Assembly (NCBI GenBank): GCA_902795905.1
Contig: CADBMY010000045.1
Span: 1 to 9,243 of the forward strand
Origin: an uncultured Erysipelotrichaceae bacterium
GTDB taxonomy: Bacteria; Bacillota_I; Bacilli_A; Erysipelotrichales; Erysipelotrichaceae
DNA length: 9,243 nucleotides
Direction: 5' to 3'
The notes under the pieces were generated by a model. The model made no database searches and was not told the origin of the DNA. It worked only from the letters and a program-made list of their open reading frames with translations. The first letter of the stretch is position 1; each line of letters starts with the position of its first letter. Below, in pieces: positions 1 through 6,279 of this stretch. The position numbers and the translations under genes were made by a program.

Positions 1-542
1 AAGATGACTCTGGCAAACTGCTCGATCACCTGTGTATTGGCATAGACCTTCAGATCCTTCAGACCCTGATAGAAACCTCTGTATGAGGAAAGGATCGGTA
101 CAATAAACAGCGCCAGTGCCAGAATGATAAAGGTCGTGCGCATCGTCGCAATATCCGCTGCCGTCGCACTGGCTCCGAGTACTCTTGCGGAAAGTGATCC
201 GGAAGCCAGCACAAAGAACAAGGCCATCACAAAGCCGGAGACCATCAGTATACCGGCACTGAGCTTGCGCACCAGAATAACGGAACGCCAGTCATCTCTG
301 TCCGCATATTTGGCTACGACCGCTGCTGTCGCATACGGCAGACCTGCCGTACATACCTGCAGCAGAACACTGTAGAACGTATATGCGGAGGAATAGAAGA
401 TCATGTTATTCTCGGTAGCCAGAGAGGTAAACGGCACAACGTAAAAAAGACCGATTGCTTTCGCAAGAAAGATCCCTGCCGAGCTGGTCAGAGACCCTAA
501 AATAAATGACTGTTTAACTCTGCTTTTCTGTGATTCTGTCAT
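1..542 (-). CDS. MurJ/SpoVB-type polysaccharide or lipid flippase, N-terminal part (cut by window edge)
   Basis: This is a partial membrane protein; about 180 codons are visible and the C-terminal remainder lies outside the left edge. It starts at ATG 542-540 (MTESQKSRVKQSF). Seen: a short basic N-terminus, then an amphipathic and hydrophobic stretch (GSLTSSAGIFLAKAIGLFYV, about residues 16-35), a second hydrophobic region around LLQVCTAGLPYATAAVVAKY, a long hydrophobic helix LSAGILMVSGFVMALFFVLA, and another near FIILALALFIVPIL. It is followed by YRGFYQGL and QVIEQFARV, which match the RG-x-x-QG and Q-x-x-EQ-x-x-RV signatures of Bacillota MurJ/SpoVB/YtgP proteins of the MVF (MOP superfamily). 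Family members move undecaprenyl-linked precursors such as lipid II across the membrane. The start overlaps the stop of the upstream lipoprotein gene as ATGA, which suggests translational coupling. Which family branch (MurJ, SpoVB or an O-antigen flippase) cannot be fixed from this fragment. Confidence 0.85.
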   Translation of the reverse strand, partial: MTESQKSRVKQSFILGSLTSSAGIFLAKAIGLFYVVPFTSLATENNMIFYSSAYTFYSVLLQVCTAGLPYATAAVVAKYADRDDWRSVILVRKLSAGILMVSGFVMALFFVLASGSLSARVLGASATAADIATMRTTFIILALALFIVPILSSYRGFYQGLKDLKVYANTQVIEQFARVI

Positions 543-1105
543 TGTTTCTCACCGCTGTCTGCAGTTCCGTCAACGACGGAAGCTGTTTCCTCATGATAAA
601 AACCTTCCGGAGATACAACATACGACAGATACTCTCTGGTGATCTTCTCGTGGTTCTTGTCTTTCCATTCCACCAGCATATTCAGGGTAACCTGATCATC
701 ATTCGTTTCACCGCTGATGACAACACCCTTGACAAAGCCGGCATCCGCATACGTCTGATACGGAACCATGGAAAAGTCCATATCTTCAAAGATACCCACA
801 CTCGGCATCATCTTCCCGGAAGCATCATAGCCGATCCCGTTCTCCACGGCCATGACTGTAATATCATACATGGCGATCTGCGGGTCATCAATAAAACAGT
901 AATACCGATACGTATGATCCGGCATCTCACTCATGGTTATATCCACGGAATAATAAAGAGACTCACCGCTGAAACGGCTGTTCTCTTCGATCGCTCTGTA
1001 ATATCCTTCATACGCGGTAAGTGCACTCTTTGCGCGGTCATTCTTACTGTTCTGACAGCCCAGCAGAAGTACCATTACCGGTATCATCCACATCTTCTTT
1101 TTCAC
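539..1105 (-). CDS. Predicted lipoprotein of unknown function
   Basis: Function not recognised. From GTG 1105 the product is 188 residues. It begins with three lysines, then a hydrophobic core (MWMIPVMVLLL) and a lipobox LLGC, so a signal peptidase II site and lipid-anchored Cys near residue 17 are likely. The mature part is mixed alpha/beta and polar, with many Tyr and Asp (YRYYCFIDDPQIAMYDITV, YQTYADAGFV), and ends in a hydrophilic tail. Start choice: the frame stays open upstream to 1168, but that extension would run through the promoter and the tyrS terminator and would bury the signal peptide, so GTG 1105 or ATG 1093 is preferred. Neither has a convincing Shine-Dalgarno sequence. The extended -10 at 1113-1121 would place the transcript start at or next to GTG 1105. 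The stop TGA overlaps the flippase ATG (ATGA), so the two are probably co-expressed and may act together at the membrane; that is inference. Confidence 0.75.
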   Translation of the reverse strand: MKKKMWMIPVMVLLLGCQNSKNDRAKSALTAYEGYYRAIEENSRFSGESLYYSVDITMSEMPDHTYRYYCFIDDPQIAMYDITVMAVENGIGYDASGKMMPSVGIFEDMDFSMVPYQTYADAGFVKGVVISGETNDDQVTLNMLVEWKDKNHEKITREYLSYVVSPEGFYHEETASVVDGTADSGEKQ

Positions 1106-1112
1106 AAAGTAG

Positions 1113-1121
1113 ATTATAACA
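1113..1121 (-). promoter_or_regulatory. Extended -10 promoter for the lipoprotein-flippase pair
   Basis: The minus strand reads TGTTATAAT here: a perfect TATAAT -10 (1118-1113) with a TGn extension at 1121-1119. No good -35 hexamer is seen 16-18 bases upstream, which is usual for extended -10 promoters. With normal spacing, transcription would start at about 1106-1105, which is on the GTG codon of the lipoprotein gene. Confidence 0.6.
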
Positions 1122-1134
1122 TACAAGCGTATGG

Positions 1135-1170
1135 AAAAACGGATGAAAAGATGACCCTTTCGGGTCATCT
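1135..1170 (-). terminator. Rho-independent terminator after tyrS
   Basis: On the minus strand, AGATGACCC (1170-1162) and GGGTCATCT (1157-1149) form a perfect 9-bp stem closed by a GAAA tetraloop. The stem is followed by TTT and, after six bases, by TTTTT (1139-1135). It begins 4 nt after the tyrS stop codon. The interrupted T tract means termination may be partial, so some transcripts could continue into the lipoprotein gene. Confidence 0.75.
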
Positions 1171-1174
1171 CTGT

Positions 1175-2428
1175 TTACTTCTGAAAGGTAAAGACGTAAT
1201 AGTTGCGTTTACCCTTTTTAATGATACTGAAATCCTGATCAAATGCGTCTGCTTTATTCAGCTTTGCCTCGAGATCTGTCGTCCGCTCACCGTTGACCTG
1301 TACCGAGCCCTGCTGGATCAGCTGTCTGGCATCACGCTTGGAACCGGCGATCTTTGCGCCGACAAGTGCGTCGATCAGCAGTATACCATCTTCCACTTCG
1401 TGCTTCTCGGCATCGCTGAGTCCTTCTCTCAGTTCATCTGCCGTCAGATCCTTGATCGAACCTCTGAACAGTGTCTCCGTGATCTTCAGTGCCTTCTCCA
1501 CACCCTCACGGCCGTGGACCATCTCTGTCAGCTCTTCTGCCAGAGCTTTCTGGGCAGCTCTCTGCTCGGGATGCTGCTTCATCTCCTCTTCAAGAGCCAT
1601 GATCTCTTCCGGACTGCGCAGACTCAGACGTTTCAGATAGTCGATGATATCGGCATCATCTACATTGACCCAGAACTGGTAGAACTCATACGCATTCGTA
1701 CGCTTCGGATCAAGCCAGATGTTCTTGCCTTCCGACTTGCCGAACTTGGATCCGTCACTCTTAGTGATCAGCGGTGATGTGATACCCCAGACTTCACAGT
1801 CATCTCCCATGACCTTACGGATCAGTTCCGTACCTGTTGTCAGATTGCCCCACTGGTCGGAACCGCCGATCTGGACAACACAGTTATGTCTTCTCAGCAG
1901 GAACAGCCAGTCGATCGCCTGCAGGATCGTGTAGCTGAACTCGGTGTAGGAGATACCGGAATCCAGTCTCTTTCGGATCGTGTCTTTCTGCAGCATGTAT
2001 GATACGTTGAACAGTTTGCCGTAATCACGCAGATAATCAAGCAGAGTCATCTCACCGAGCCAGTTATTGTTGTTCTCCATGATTGCCGCATTGTCACCCT
2101 CAAAGGACAGGAACATCGCCAGCTGATCACGAATGCACTCGGCATTGTGCAGGACTTCCTCATGTGTCAGAAGCTTTCTCTCCGTTGTCGGACGGGGATC
2201 ACCGATCATACCGGTAAAGCCTCCGCACAGTGCAATCGGTGTATGCCCGGCCTTCTGGTATCTGCGCAGCAGGATGATCTGCTGCAGATGACCTACATGC
2301 AGGGAATCAGCGGTCGGATCAAAACCGCAGTATACCGTTGCCGGCTTTTCCAGACGCTTTACCAGAGCATCATAATCCGTACAGTCTTTGACCAGTCCTC
2401 TCCAGGTCAGTTCTTCAATAAAGTTCAT
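1175..2428 (-). CDS. tyrS: Tyrosine--tRNA ligase
   Basis: This cytoplasmic class I aminoacyl-tRNA synthetase attaches tyrosine to tRNA-Tyr using ATP. The product is 417 residues, normal for bacterial TyrRS (about 420). Seen in order: YCGFDPT (33-39), the HIGH-type motif HVGH (44-47), the tyrosine pocket region YTEFSYTILQAIDW (161-174), QIGGSDQWGN (186-195), the KMSKS-type loop KFGKS (228-232), and a C-terminal S4-like RNA-binding domain (about 355-415) with GSKRDARQLIQQGSVQVNGE. The start at ATG 2428 is chosen because GGGAGGAG lies about 5 nt upstream; the longer frame to 2452 would begin inside the T-box terminator. Expression is predicted to be controlled by the T-box leader just upstream, so read-through occurs when tRNA-Tyr is uncharged. 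Nothing is missing from the enzyme. Confidence 0.98.
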   Translation of the reverse strand: MNFIEELTWRGLVKDCTDYDALVKRLEKPATVYCGFDPTADSLHVGHLQQIILLRRYQKAGHTPIALCGGFTGMIGDPRPTTERKLLTHEEVLHNAECIRDQLAMFLSFEGDNAAIMENNNNWLGEMTLLDYLRDYGKLFNVSYMLQKDTIRKRLDSGISYTEFSYTILQAIDWLFLLRRHNCVVQIGGSDQWGNLTTGTELIRKVMGDDCEVWGITSPLITKSDGSKFGKSEGKNIWLDPKRTNAYEFYQFWVNVDDADIIDYLKRLSLRSPEEIMALEEEMKQHPEQRAAQKALAEELTEMVHGREGVEKALKITETLFRGSIKDLTADELREGLSDAEKHEVEDGILLIDALVGAKIAGSKRDARQLIQQGSVQVNGERTTDLEAKLNKADAFDQDFSIIKKGKRNYYVFTFQK

Positions 2429-2452
2429 ATCTCTCCTCCCGGCGCACAACAT

Positions 2453-2480
2453 AAAAGGCGCCCTCGATCTAAGGACGCCT
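2453..2480 (-). terminator. T-box regulated intrinsic terminator of the tyrS leader
   Basis: On the minus strand AGGCGTCC (2480-2473) pairs with GGGCGCCT (2463-2456) with one mismatch or wobble, around a nine-base loop, and is followed by TTTT (2456-2453). It lies directly after the T-box motif and 25 nt before the tyrS start. It is expected to form when tRNA-Tyr is charged and to be replaced by the antiterminator when uncharged tRNA-Tyr is bound. Confidence 0.9.
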
Positions 2481-2663
2481 CAGCGCGGTACCACCTTAGT
2501 TCATGAATACTCATGCCCTCATTACCCTTTAACGCAGGAAAATACGTTCTGCCTTTTGAGACAGAAAGCTCCCGGATGTATTCCTCCGCACCGCAGTATC
2601 CCTTTCACCAGCCGGGATATCTCTTGTGTCTGCGCATACGGTGTACTTGTTCCGTTCATCGCT
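2453..2663 (-). promoter_or_regulatory. T-box riboswitch, tyrosine specific
   Basis: The leader of about 210 nt has the diagnostic T-box parts. Stem I opens with AGC near 2663 and closes with GCT. A kink-turn-like GATGAA/GGA follows, then a CGGA/TCCG helix, then a specifier loop with the AGTA S-turn on the 5' side and GAA-TAC-A on the 3' side. The specifier codon is UAC (2580-2578), which is tyrosine. Upper Stem I has CGCAG/CTGCG and TATCCC/GGGATA helices with a GGTG-containing apical loop. The T-box sequence AAGGTGGTACCGCG is at 2497-2484; its UGGU bulge would pair with the ACCA end of a tRNA with discriminator A, as expected for tRNA-Tyr. The terminator follows at 2480-2453. The pairing was worked out by eye. 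The known role is to sense uncharged tRNA and raise transcription of the synthetase gene. Confidence 0.95.
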
Positions 2664-2669
2664 GATATA

Positions 2670-2697
2670 ACTATAAACCGAAAACGCTCAATGTCAA
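2670..2697 (-). promoter_or_regulatory. Promoter of the tyrS T-box leader
   Basis: TTGACA (2697-2692, perfect -35), a 16-nt spacer, and TATAGT (2675-2670, five of six matches to TATAAT). The predicted start near 2663 falls at the first bases of T-box Stem I. The -35 hexamer overlaps the stop codon of the upstream LacI-family gene, so there is no spare intergenic space between the two genes. Confidence 0.85.
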
Positions 2698-3686
2698 TTC
2701 TTCGTTGACTGACGCGGTGTAAACAGATAACTGAGTTCGATCTGCTTATCAAAGTTAGCATCATTCTGCAGCATCTTCGTCATCACACGCATGGATACGG
2801 CTCCAAGATCGTATGAAGGGATCGAGAAACTGGAGATCTGCGGACGCATCATCGAATTGTACTTCGTATCGATGACACATACGACATCCATATCCTCGGG
2901 TACGGATATACCGTTCTCTCTGGCTGTATTAACGATTGCCATAGCCTGGGAATCACGGTTGCCGATCATTACATCATACCTGTGCGTGCGCATCCATTCA
3001 CTGAGGAATGCATACGACGTACGGGCATCGGCAGGGATCCTGAGGAAATTTTCAAACTTCAGTCCCTTCTTGGCAAAGGCAGCAGTGGCACCATTGATCA
3101 TCTGGCGGTTGGAGAAGTCATTCTTACGGTCTTCAATGATCGCAATATTCGTCTTGTCTTCCTCCAGATACTTCAGCGTCAGTTCATAGATCGCCTTTTC
3201 GATATCCACATATACACAGCAAATGTTGTCACCCGTGACTTTGTTTCCGATCACAACGATTGGAATATTGTACTTGGACAGCTCATCCATCTCCGAGATC
3301 ATCAGCTTGTCATTGTAGATGATCACCCCGTCCACACGGGATTTGATGATATCTTCAATGACATCATTGATATCGGTAATTCCGGCAGTGATCGTATGCA
3401 GCATGATGTTATAGTTGTAGATCTTTGCCACATCGATCAGACCGTTAATGATCTGTCCCGTATAAGTAAAACTGGCCTCCGGCACCACAAGTCCGATCGT
3501 AGTAGTTCTCTGTAAAGCCAGTCCCTGAGCAATCGCATTGGGCTTATATCCAAGTTTCTCAATCGCGGCCTGTACTCTGTCACGAGTCGGTTGCTTAACT
3601 ACATCACTTCCGTTGATTACGCGTGATACAGTCGCCAGAGAGACACCAGACTCTTTCGCTACATCATAAATTGTGACTCTTTTCAT
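2694..3686 (-). CDS. ccpA: LacI-family regulator, probable catabolite control protein CcpA
   Basis: The product is 330 residues, usual for LacI/GalR regulators. Seen: an N-terminal helix-turn-helix (VTIYDVAKESGVSLATVSRV, residues 4-23), the hinge PNAIAQGLA (49-57) with the minor-groove leucine at 56, and a periplasmic-binding-protein-like effector core from about residue 62 (TTIGLVVPEASFTY). The C-terminus LSYLFTPRQST is also family-typical. CcpA is the global carbon repressor and activator in Bacillota; with HPr-Ser-P it binds cre sites. The CcpA call rests on the hinge and core similarity (IAKIYNYNI-like region at 86-94) and on gene order: Bacillus also has ccpA downstream of ytxG-ytxH and near tyrS. 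A sugar-specific LacI paralogue is the alternative, but no sugar operon is adjacent. The ATG has a GGGAGG site about 6 nt upstream. It lies 22 nt after the helical repeat gene, so it is probably co-transcribed with it. Confidence 0.8.
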   Translation of the reverse strand: MKRVTIYDVAKESGVSLATVSRVINGSDVVKQPTRDRVQAAIEKLGYKPNAIAQGLALQRTTTIGLVVPEASFTYTGQIINGLIDVAKIYNYNIMLHTITAGITDINDVIEDIIKSRVDGVIIYNDKLMISEMDELSKYNIPIVVIGNKVTGDNICCVYVDIEKAIYELTLKYLEEDKTNIAIIEDRKNDFSNRQMINGATAAFAKKGLKFENFLRIPADARTSYAFLSEWMRTHRYDVMIGNRDSQAMAIVNTARENGISVPEDMDVVCVIDTKYNSMMRPQISSFSIPSYDLGAVSMRVMTKMLQNDANFDKQIELSYLFTPRQSTKN

Positions 3687-3708
3687 CTATGCCTCCCTTT
3701 CTTTTAAC

Positions 3709-4440
3709 TTATTTATCGTTCTTATCCAGAACCTTCTTCAGTGCTTCTGCACCCTTTTTGGCAAACTCTGCGGCACTTTCCTTGGCCTTGTCGAGCGTGT
3801 CTCTGACTTCCGGTTTGGAAATGAACTCATTGACCTTATTCTGAGCATTCTTAACCTGCTCATTGACAGCTTCGGCAGCTTCGCTGATATTCTTCTTCAG
3901 TCTTTCCTTCTCTTCGTCAGTAACCTTGACATCGATATAATCTCTGGCCTGATCGATCGCTTCCTTCGTCTTTTCAGTGACCGTATCCACCGTCTTCTGC
4001 ACACGCGGTTCACTGCGGATCTCAGCAATCTTTGTCATCGCCATATCAACAGCCTTGACAGCATTTGCCTTGATGAAATCGATCGTCTTGCGGATCTCAG
4101 GATTCTTTCCGATCTCCTCAGCCTTTTCACGGATCTCACCGATCGACTGCTTAACTGTTGTTACAGTCGTATCACGGATCTCGTTGATCCTTGTCTTCTG
4201 TTCTTCATTCAGTTTGAACTCAGGGATCTCCAGGATCTTCTCTTCCTTTTCAGGTTCTGGTTCCGCTTCGTTATTGATCTCCTGGATCTTGCGCTTCAGA
4301 TCCTGCACGGTCTTTTCGATCGAATCGATCGGTTCCATATCACCGTTAACGATCTCATCAGTCTTATCTTCGATCTTACTCTTGATGTCTTCTGCCTTGT
4401 CTGCAGCTTCATCGATAACTTTCTTTACATCCTCACTCAT
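3709..4440 (-). CDS. Helical repeat protein at the YtxH position, function unknown
   Basis: The product is 243 residues, highly charged, and predicted to be almost all helix with no signal peptide or membrane span. The first 70 residues are Lys/Glu-rich, with an acidic Pro-Glu linker (EAEPEPEKEE, 58-67). From about residue 78 there are five related units beginning at 78, 112, 143, 174 and 208. Three start with a clear motif (KNPEIRKTID, SEPRVQKTVD, SKPEVRDTLD); the other two (NEEQKTRINEI, TDEEKERLKKNI) are weaker. This recalls LEA-like or apolipoprotein-like amphipathic repeats. The gene order matches ytxG-ytxH-ccpA of Bacillus, but the N-terminal glycine-rich membrane segment typical of YtxH proteins is absent, so orthology is only positional. 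Its ATG overlaps the end of the DUF948 gene by 8 nt, with GGAGGA upstream inside that gene, so translation is probably coupled. No catalytic residues are evident. Confidence 0.8.
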   Translation of the reverse strand: MSEDVKKVIDEAADKAEDIKSKIEDKTDEIVNGDMEPIDSIEKTVQDLKRKIQEINNEAEPEPEKEEKILEIPEFKLNEEQKTRINEIRDTTVTTVKQSIGEIREKAEEIGKNPEIRKTIDFIKANAVKAVDMAMTKIAEIRSEPRVQKTVDTVTEKTKEAIDQARDYIDVKVTDEEKERLKKNISEAAEAVNEQVKNAQNKVNEFISKPEVRDTLDKAKESAAEFAKKGAEALKKVLDKNDK

Positions 4441-4903
4441 GATCTGCTGATTCCTCCTTCACGGATACTTCCTCCGGTACTTCGACAGACTCTTCTACTT
4501 TGATGTCAGGCTCGTCCTTGGTGACTTCAAAGTAACTGCTGGTATTCTTTTCAACATAGGCATCCGCCTGCTTGTTGAACTTATCCAGGAAGAAGTCTTT
4601 GATCTTACCGGCATTCTCGTTGGCAGCCTCTGCCGCCTTGTTAATGGATTCTACGGTCTTATCGTGTACATTGTCGAGGGTACGGCTGTATTTGACAGCT
4701 GTATCCAGAGGTGCCTGTACCTTTTCAATGCTCTGATCGACAAGTTTGATCGTCGGATCAAGACTCTTTACAGTAGCAGAGATCCCGTCGATCAGCTGCC
4801 ACAGCTTCTTCAGAAAGATACAGAGAAACACCAAAACTACAGCACCGATGATCGGCAGTATCTGAACACAAACAGCATGTAAAGCTTCCAATAATGCATC
4901 CAT
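4433..4903 (-). CDS. ytxG: DUF948 (YtxG-type) membrane-anchored coiled-coil protein
   Basis: The product is 156 residues. It has one N-terminal membrane span (about residues 11-31, CVQILPIIGAVVLVFLCIF), a short basic KK, then a long amphipathic helix (WQLIDGISATVKSLDPTIKLV, about 35-110) with regular hydrophobic spacing. The tail is acidic (about 128-156, rich in Glu, Val, Pro). This is the architecture of DUF948/YtxG proteins, which are general-stress-associated in Bacillus but have no established activity. The ATG has AAGGTGG about 7 nt upstream. The stop overlaps the next gene's start by 8 nt. It sits directly behind a promoter at 4930-4957, so this gene, the helical repeat gene and ccpA look like one unit. 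The ytxG label is by architecture and synteny. Confidence 0.78.
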   Translation of the reverse strand: MDALLEALHAVCVQILPIIGAVVLVFLCIFLKKLWQLIDGISATVKSLDPTIKLVDQSIEKVQAPLDTAVKYSRTLDNVHDKTVESINKAAEAANENAGKIKDFFLDKFNKQADAYVEKNTSSYFEVTKDEPDIKVEESVEVPEEVSVKEESADHE

Positions 4904-4929
4904 GATTATTCCACCTTCTTTACGTACCT

Positions 4930-4957
4930 ATTATATAATGAATGAAAAGATTTTCAA
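4930..4957 (-). promoter_or_regulatory. Promoter for the ytxG-helical repeat-ccpA unit
   Basis: TTGAAA (4957-4952), a 16-nt spacer and a perfect TATAAT (4935-4930). Transcription would begin near 4923, about 20 nt before the ytxG start. The -35 begins 3 nt after the murC stop codon. No terminator hairpin is seen between murC and this promoter, so read-through from murC is also possible. Confidence 0.82.
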
Positions 4958-4959
4958 GA

Positions 4960-6270
4960 TTAATGAATGCGCTTTACCAGATCTGCAAGCCAATATATAT
5001 CCTTACTGGACATAAACAGGAAAACAGCAGGTTTTTCCGCATGAAGTACAGCTGCACCGGCCTCATCCTCACTCAGAACGACAGATCCCGGAATCTCCTT
5101 CTGCAGGTAGGTAATATCGATATCCGTACCATCCTGCTTATCATCAATACTCGTGAAATCACACAGATATACCCTGTCAGCCTTTTTCAGTGCGTCCGCA
5201 AATTCGTTGACAAAATAGAGTACGCGGGAAGCCCTGTGCGGTTTGAATACAGCGACGATCTTACGGTCCGGGAATCTCTTTCGGGCTGTATCCAGTGTCA
5301 CGCTGACCTCCGTCGGATGATGGGCATAGTCATCGATGTAGATGTTATCCCCGTCCTGTTCGACGACAAAGCGTCTCTTGACACCGCGGAAAGCTTTCAG
5401 TCCGGCTTCGATCCGGGCCGGTTCCTCCCCCAGTTTCAGGGCCGTGCCGATCACCGCGAGACTGTTCAGCAGCAGATGTCTGCCGACAAACGGCAGTGCG
5501 TAATGTCCGCACTCTCTGCCCTCGAAGATCACATCAAAATCCATGCCGTCGGAACGCTCATCAACGTTGACAGCCTGCAGATCGTCATCATCATTTAAGC
5601 CGTAATACCAGTGCGGTACGGAAGGGTCCAGCACAGCCTTACGGGTTTCTTCATCATCACCGTAGATAAAGATCCCCTTCTTCACATTGGCGGAGAACTC
5701 TTCGTACGCATGTCTGTAATCATCTTTATCCCTGAAGTAATCCACATGATCGATCTCGATGTTGGTCATGATCGCATAATCGGGATGATACTGGATAAAG
5801 TGTCTGCGGAACTCATCTGCTTCCAGGCAGAAATACTTTGTGTCTGCCGTCACATGACCGCTGCCGTCACCGATCAGCCAGCCTGTATTCTCGTATTCGC
5901 TGAGCACCGATGCCAGAAGACCGGTCGTTGTCGTCTTGCCATGGCTGCCCGATACCGCGATCGTATGATAGTTTTCGATAAACTGTCCGACAAATTCATG
6001 ATAGCGAAGACATGTGCAGGTAGGATTGGATCTGGCCGCGATCACTTCCGGAAAATCTTCTAAAAAAGCATTACCAATGATGACATGCATGCCATCCTTG
6101 ATATTGCTTTCGTTGAAATCAAATATTTGAATATTTCGGTCTCTGAGACCTTCTTCCGTAAAGAAATGCTTCGGCTGATCACTTCCGCTGACATCATGTC
6201 CCAGATCATGCATCATGCATGCCAGAGACGCCATTCCTGTGCCCTTGATGCCAATAAAGTAATAAACCAT
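4960..6270 (-). CDS. murC: UDP-N-acetylmuramate--L-alanine ligase
   Basis: This cytoplasmic enzyme adds L-alanine to UDP-MurNAc using ATP, the first amino-acid step of the peptidoglycan stem. The product is 436 residues, normal for MurC of Bacillota. Seen: an N-terminal nucleotide-sugar domain with GIKGTGMASLA (7-17) and SGSDQ (28-32), the ATP P-loop GSHGKTTTT (108-116), the Mur-ligase motif TNIEIDHVDYF (169-179), HLLLNSLA (265-272), and the C-terminal domain signatures DDYAHHPTEV (313-322) and FKPHRASR (342-349). The ATG at 6270 follows AAGGAGAG at 5-6 nt. It starts 9 nt after the stop of the acidic protein, with the ribosome binding site touching that stop, so the two are co-expressed. MurC rather than Mpl is supported by the ligase motifs and by the ytxG-ccpA neighbours. 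Confidence 0.97.
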   Translation of the reverse strand: MVYYFIGIKGTGMASLACMMHDLGHDVSGSDQPKHFFTEEGLRDRNIQIFDFNESNIKDGMHVIIGNAFLEDFPEVIAARSNPTCTCLRYHEFVGQFIENYHTIAVSGSHGKTTTTGLLASVLSEYENTGWLIGDGSGHVTADTKYFCLEADEFRRHFIQYHPDYAIMTNIEIDHVDYFRDKDDYRHAYEEFSANVKKGIFIYGDDEETRKAVLDPSVPHWYYGLNDDDDLQAVNVDERSDGMDFDVIFEGRECGHYALPFVGRHLLLNSLAVIGTALKLGEEPARIEAGLKAFRGVKRRFVVEQDGDNIYIDDYAHHPTEVSVTLDTARKRFPDRKIVAVFKPHRASRVLYFVNEFADALKKADRVYLCDFTSIDDKQDGTDIDITYLQKEIPGSVVLSEDEAGAAVLHAEKPAVFLFMSSKDIYWLADLVKRIH

Positions 6271-6279
6271 GTTCTCTCC

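Noticed and set aside
530..1777. A 415-codon open frame on the plus strand opposite the lipoprotein gene and tyrS
   Set aside because: It lies antisense to tyrS, whose motifs are unmistakable. Its translation has no recognisable domain, it has no ribosome binding site, and it crosses the terminator and promoter region.
2676..2692. A cre-like sequence (CGTTTTC) in the tyrS promoter spacer
   Set aside because: Compared with the consensus TGWAANCGNTNWCA it has four mismatches in the fixed positions, including most of the left half, so CcpA binding is not supported.
3673..4503. A 276-codon Leu/Ile-rich plus-strand frame that resembles a membrane protein
   Set aside because: It is the antisense image of the Lys/Glu-rich repeat gene; complementing GAx and AAx codons gives apparent Leu, Ile and Phe-rich hydrophobicity. 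It has no ribosome binding site.
4943..4954. A GAAAATCTTTTC inverted repeat between murC and ytxG as a terminator
   Set aside because: The stem is only 5 bp of A/T-rich pairs with a 2-base loop and no T run after it, and it overlaps the promoter.
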